Source: Baffinella frigidus
Taxonomy: Eukaryota > Cryptophyceae > Cryptomonadales > Baffinellaceae
Length of the DNA stretch: 12,273 nucleotides
Assembly (NCBI GenBank): GCA_026770585.1
Contig: MU646377.1
Coordinates: forward strand, 907,831 to 920,103
Reading direction: 5' to 3'
The notes beneath the pieces are model-generated. The model saw only the letters and a list, made by a program, of their open reading frames with translations. It did not search any database and had not been told where the DNA came from. The first letter of the stretch is position 1. Every line of letters begins with the position of its first letter. Positions 10,927 to 12,273 of the stretch are shown in pieces. The position numbers and the translations under genes are program-made.

Positions 10927-11075
10927 GTGAGGAAGGAAGACGGGGGGGTGGGGGGGGGGGGGGGCGGTTCGGAGTCTGAGGGGGAGGTGGGGGGGGCGTT
11001 CGGGATTACGGGAGGGGTAGCTTGGGGGGAGGAGGAGGTGGGGGAGTGGGAGGGGGGGGAAGAAGGGGGTGGAGA
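10927..11075. repeat. Purine-rich, G-run tract
   Basis: It is almost all G with A, including a run of about 14 G (10949-10962) and many runs of four or more. Strong potential for G-quadruplex or triplex structure on the + (sense) strand, opposite in polarity to the C-rich telomere-like arrays. Confidence 0.85.
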
Positions 11076-11102
11076 CGACTCCGTGATCTCCTGCTGATCA
11101 CA

Positions 11103-11147
11103 CAACTGCCAGGGGCTACAAAGGACACCCAACTGCGAGGGGCTACA
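11103..11147. repeat. Tandem pair, 28-bp period
   Basis: AACTGCCAGGGGCTACA (11103) and AACTGCGAGGGGCTACA (11131) are separated by AAGGACACCC. Confidence 0.7.
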
Positions 11148-11189
11148 CAGGAAAAATCTGGCCAACATCAAGCAACGTCCGGTTGGGAT

Positions 11190-11220
11190 ATCCGTAGGAC
11201 CAGCCTATGTTCCTACGGAT
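11190..11220. repeat. Hairpin ATCCGTAGGA / TCCTACGGAT
   Basis: Ten-bp perfect arms and an 11-nt loop. The arms resemble those in 8074-8107 and 4010-4040, and a palindromic CCTACCGTAG follows at once. Confidence 0.75.
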
Positions 11221-11272
11221 TGCCTACCGTAGTGTCGCCCCGAGGCGGGTCCGTCCTAGTCTGGGGACAAAT

Positions 11273-11340
11273 CCCCGTGTAGGATGGCCGGAGTGACTTT
11301 ACATAGTCGCGTCCGGGCTGCGTCCTCACGAAGCCTCGGG
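11273..11340. mobile_element. Decayed relative of the 6101-6180 hairpin
   Basis: CCCGTGTAGGATG-CCGGAGTGACTTTAC-A-AGTC matches the left arm and loop at 6113-6147 almost base for base; the right arm has diverged and pairs poorly. Confidence 0.6.
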
Positions 11341-11366
11341 AAAGGCTTGTTCGCCCGGCGCGGGCC

Positions 11367-11488
11367 TACAGGGGTACCTCGCTCATAAGAAACGCCCCCC
11401 CCCCTAGGACCCTGCAGTAGGACCATGCCTACGGTCCTATGGTGGTCCTAGGGGGGTGGGCGTTTCTTAGGAGCGAGGTACCCCTGTA
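11367..11488. mobile_element. Foldback element with ~30-bp inverted ends
   Basis: TACAGGGGTACCTCGCTCAT through AAACGCC at the left is mirrored by 11459-11488 with one mismatch in about 30. It is followed inside by CCCCCCTAGGACC / GGTCCTAGGGGGG and a central TAGGACC/GGTCCTA hairpin. No coding capacity. Confidence 0.9.
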
Positions 11489-11517
11489 CATGTATCCCTA
11501 CCCGTTCCTGAGGCGGG

Positions 11518-11560
11518 TCTGTTTGAGAGAGTCGGCCCCTTCTGTTTGGGAGAGACGGCC
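11518..11560. repeat. Tandem pair, 23-bp period
   Basis: TCTGTTTGAGAGAGTCGGCC (11518) and TCTGTTTGGGAGAGACGGCC (11541). CCTGAGGCGGGTC / CCCGAGGCGGGCC motifs recur at 11239, 11507 and 11738. Confidence 0.7.
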
Positions 11561-11625
11561 ACTTTATTGAAACTGATGTGGAAACACGGCACGCTTCACC
11601 AGAGGGCACGCGCGGTGCATGCGCT

Positions 11626-11728
11626 ATCCCTGAAGTGGCGAGGCAGTTAAATTTGACTGCCAAGAGGTCCTAGGCAGGTCCTAGGGCCCTACCGTAGGGC
11701 GTATGCGCCTACTTGCCACTTAAGGGAT
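11626..11728. mobile_element. Small inverted-repeat element (ATCCCT-AAGTGGC ends), copy 2
   Basis: ATCCCTGAAGTGGC (11626-11639) pairs with GCCACTTAAGGGAT (11715-11728), one mismatch. Interior is the inverse of copy 1 at 9409-9513. Length 103 bp; no open frame. Confidence 0.8.
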
Positions 11729-11789
11729 GCGGGGCTGTCCCGAGGCGGGCCTTTCCTGAGGCAGACCTCACATGCTCCGCTTCGATTGG

Positions 11790-11858
11790 GGACGCGACTC
11801 TGGACGTGATGGGTCGCGGACTGGACACGACACTACACGTTTTGGGCCGGTTGGCGGA
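11790..11858 (+). pseudogene. Copy of exon K's Gly/Asp/His repeat end
   Basis: GGACGCGACTCTGGACGTGA and the following 30 bases align with 8779-8825 of exon K. The frame reads GRDSGRDGSRTGHDTTR and then GGHDTD, with GGACACGACACT present twice. The frame stays open for about 20 more codons. No clear acceptor or donor defines it. Confidence 0.4.
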
Positions 11859-12273
11859 CACGACACTGATTTGACGCGTTGGACATGCGTGAGACGTCCA
11901 TCAATTTCTGACTTCTGTTTTGAGGAGCAACTTGTGTTTGGAAGATGAGGACAGGTACCAGACTGCTGCTTGATTTGCATGTACATACATCCGTGGTCCA
12001 GCTAGAACACCGAATCCAACCTCTCGCTCCGCTCAAACCCCCGCTTTCGAAGAGTACGAGCCAAGGAGGTGCACCCCCAACATGTAGGAACCTACATGTT
12101 CAGGAGGCCAATACCCAGGTCCGGGTCCTAGGGGTAAGCGGTCAGCTGTTTGATTTAATTGTACACAAGTTCTCCCTCGCTCCCAGCTCAAAACCCCGAG
12201 CCCCCCCCCCCCATCCCGCTGATCCACCTTTTCTGTCCTGTCAGCCGCACCGCACTCTGCGGAGTCCCCCCCC
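11859..12273. other. Right end without recognised features
   Basis: Ordinary-composition sequence with a perfect hairpin AACATGTAGG-aa-CCTACATGTT at 12079-12100 and C runs near 12196-12210 and at the very end. Short open frames on both strands show no motif or splice pattern I can support. Confidence 0.5.

Larger units (their letters stand above)
102..11097 (+). other. Putative multi-exon gene locus with tandemly duplicated exons, unrecognised product
   Basis: The exon candidates listed below all lie on the + strand and mostly read in phase 0. Up to about 7871 they encode short charged segments rich in Glu, Arg, Gln, Leu and Ala, typical of coiled coil. After 8653 they become Pro-rich, Gly/Asp/His/Thr-rich and finally acidic. 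No start codon context is evident at the left edge, so the gene probably begins outside the window. A possible C-terminal stop is the TGA ending at 11097. Most intervening DNA is degenerate telomere-like 7-bp repeat, or hairpin elements in the right half. That this is one gene is inference; it could be two (coiled-coil part and Pro-rich part) or a decayed locus. I do not recognise the family and assign no function. Confidence 0.4.

Noticed and set aside
10927-11097. Certain C-terminal coding extension of exon J
   Set aside because: The frame is open to a TGA, but the sequence is a purine/G-run tract and a donor GTGAGG stands at its start; kept only as an alternative.

Overview
This window looks like nuclear DNA of a eukaryote, most likely a unicellular alga. 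There is no bacterial gene layout: no long open frames, no Shine-Dalgarno-led genes, no operon. Instead, many short stretches (9-162 nt) of GC-rich, coding-like sequence on the + strand are bounded by splice-like sites, and the DNA between them is largely degenerate 7-bp repeat of the Arabidopsis/green-algal telomere type (CCCTAAA on + strand) and variants (CCCGAAA, CCCTGAA, CACGAAT). Green algae are my first guess (a large repeat-rich prasinophyte such as Cymbomonas/Pyramimonas is conceivable). A dinoflagellate or another protist with TTTAGGG-type telomeres is the alternative, because several donor sites are GC rather than GT and many exons begin AG|G. The organism call is inference.

Layout. 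From 102 to about 7871 I read successive exons of what may be one long Glu/Arg/Gln/Leu-rich (coiled-coil-like) protein. Nearly every exon type is present several times in tandem: A (2), B (3 ends), C, D, E (7), F (4), N (8 plus 3 of its N-terminal part), M, P (3). From 8653 to about 11097 the putative exons become Pro/Ser-rich, Gly/Asp/His/Thr-rich and acidic. Again they have local copies: K (2), I (3 plus 2 relics) and H (several). The best-delimited exons are multiples of three and phase 0, so extra copies could be included or skipped without frameshift. Some copies are intact and others are broken by stops, poly-C runs, lost splice sites or mobile-element insertion. I cannot tell from DNA alone whether there is one gene or several, or which copies are spliced. 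I do not recognise the protein.

A second layer is non-autonomous mobile-element-like DNA: at least seven foldback/hairpin elements of 80-150 bp (3353-3489, 6101-6180, 7445-7583, 7893-8031, 8340-8479, 9092-9243, 11367-11488), a pair of small elements with matching 14-18 bp inverted ends (9409-9513 and 11626-11728), and a roughly 120-bp dispersed element in both orientations (3138-3256, 4101-4228, 6693-6816, plus fragments). Many share CCTAGG- and CCGTAGG-type palindromic cores. One copy of the dispersed element seems to have replaced the start of an exon and may now supply its splice acceptor.

Regions without recognisable genes: about 545-930 (repeats and element fragments), 4706-4960, 6559-7330, and 11098-12273 (hairpin elements, one exon relic and featureless sequence). 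No rRNA, tRNA or CRISPR was found. Because no search or transcript data were available, exon calls rest on reading frame, splice dinucleotides and, above all, similarity between local copies.
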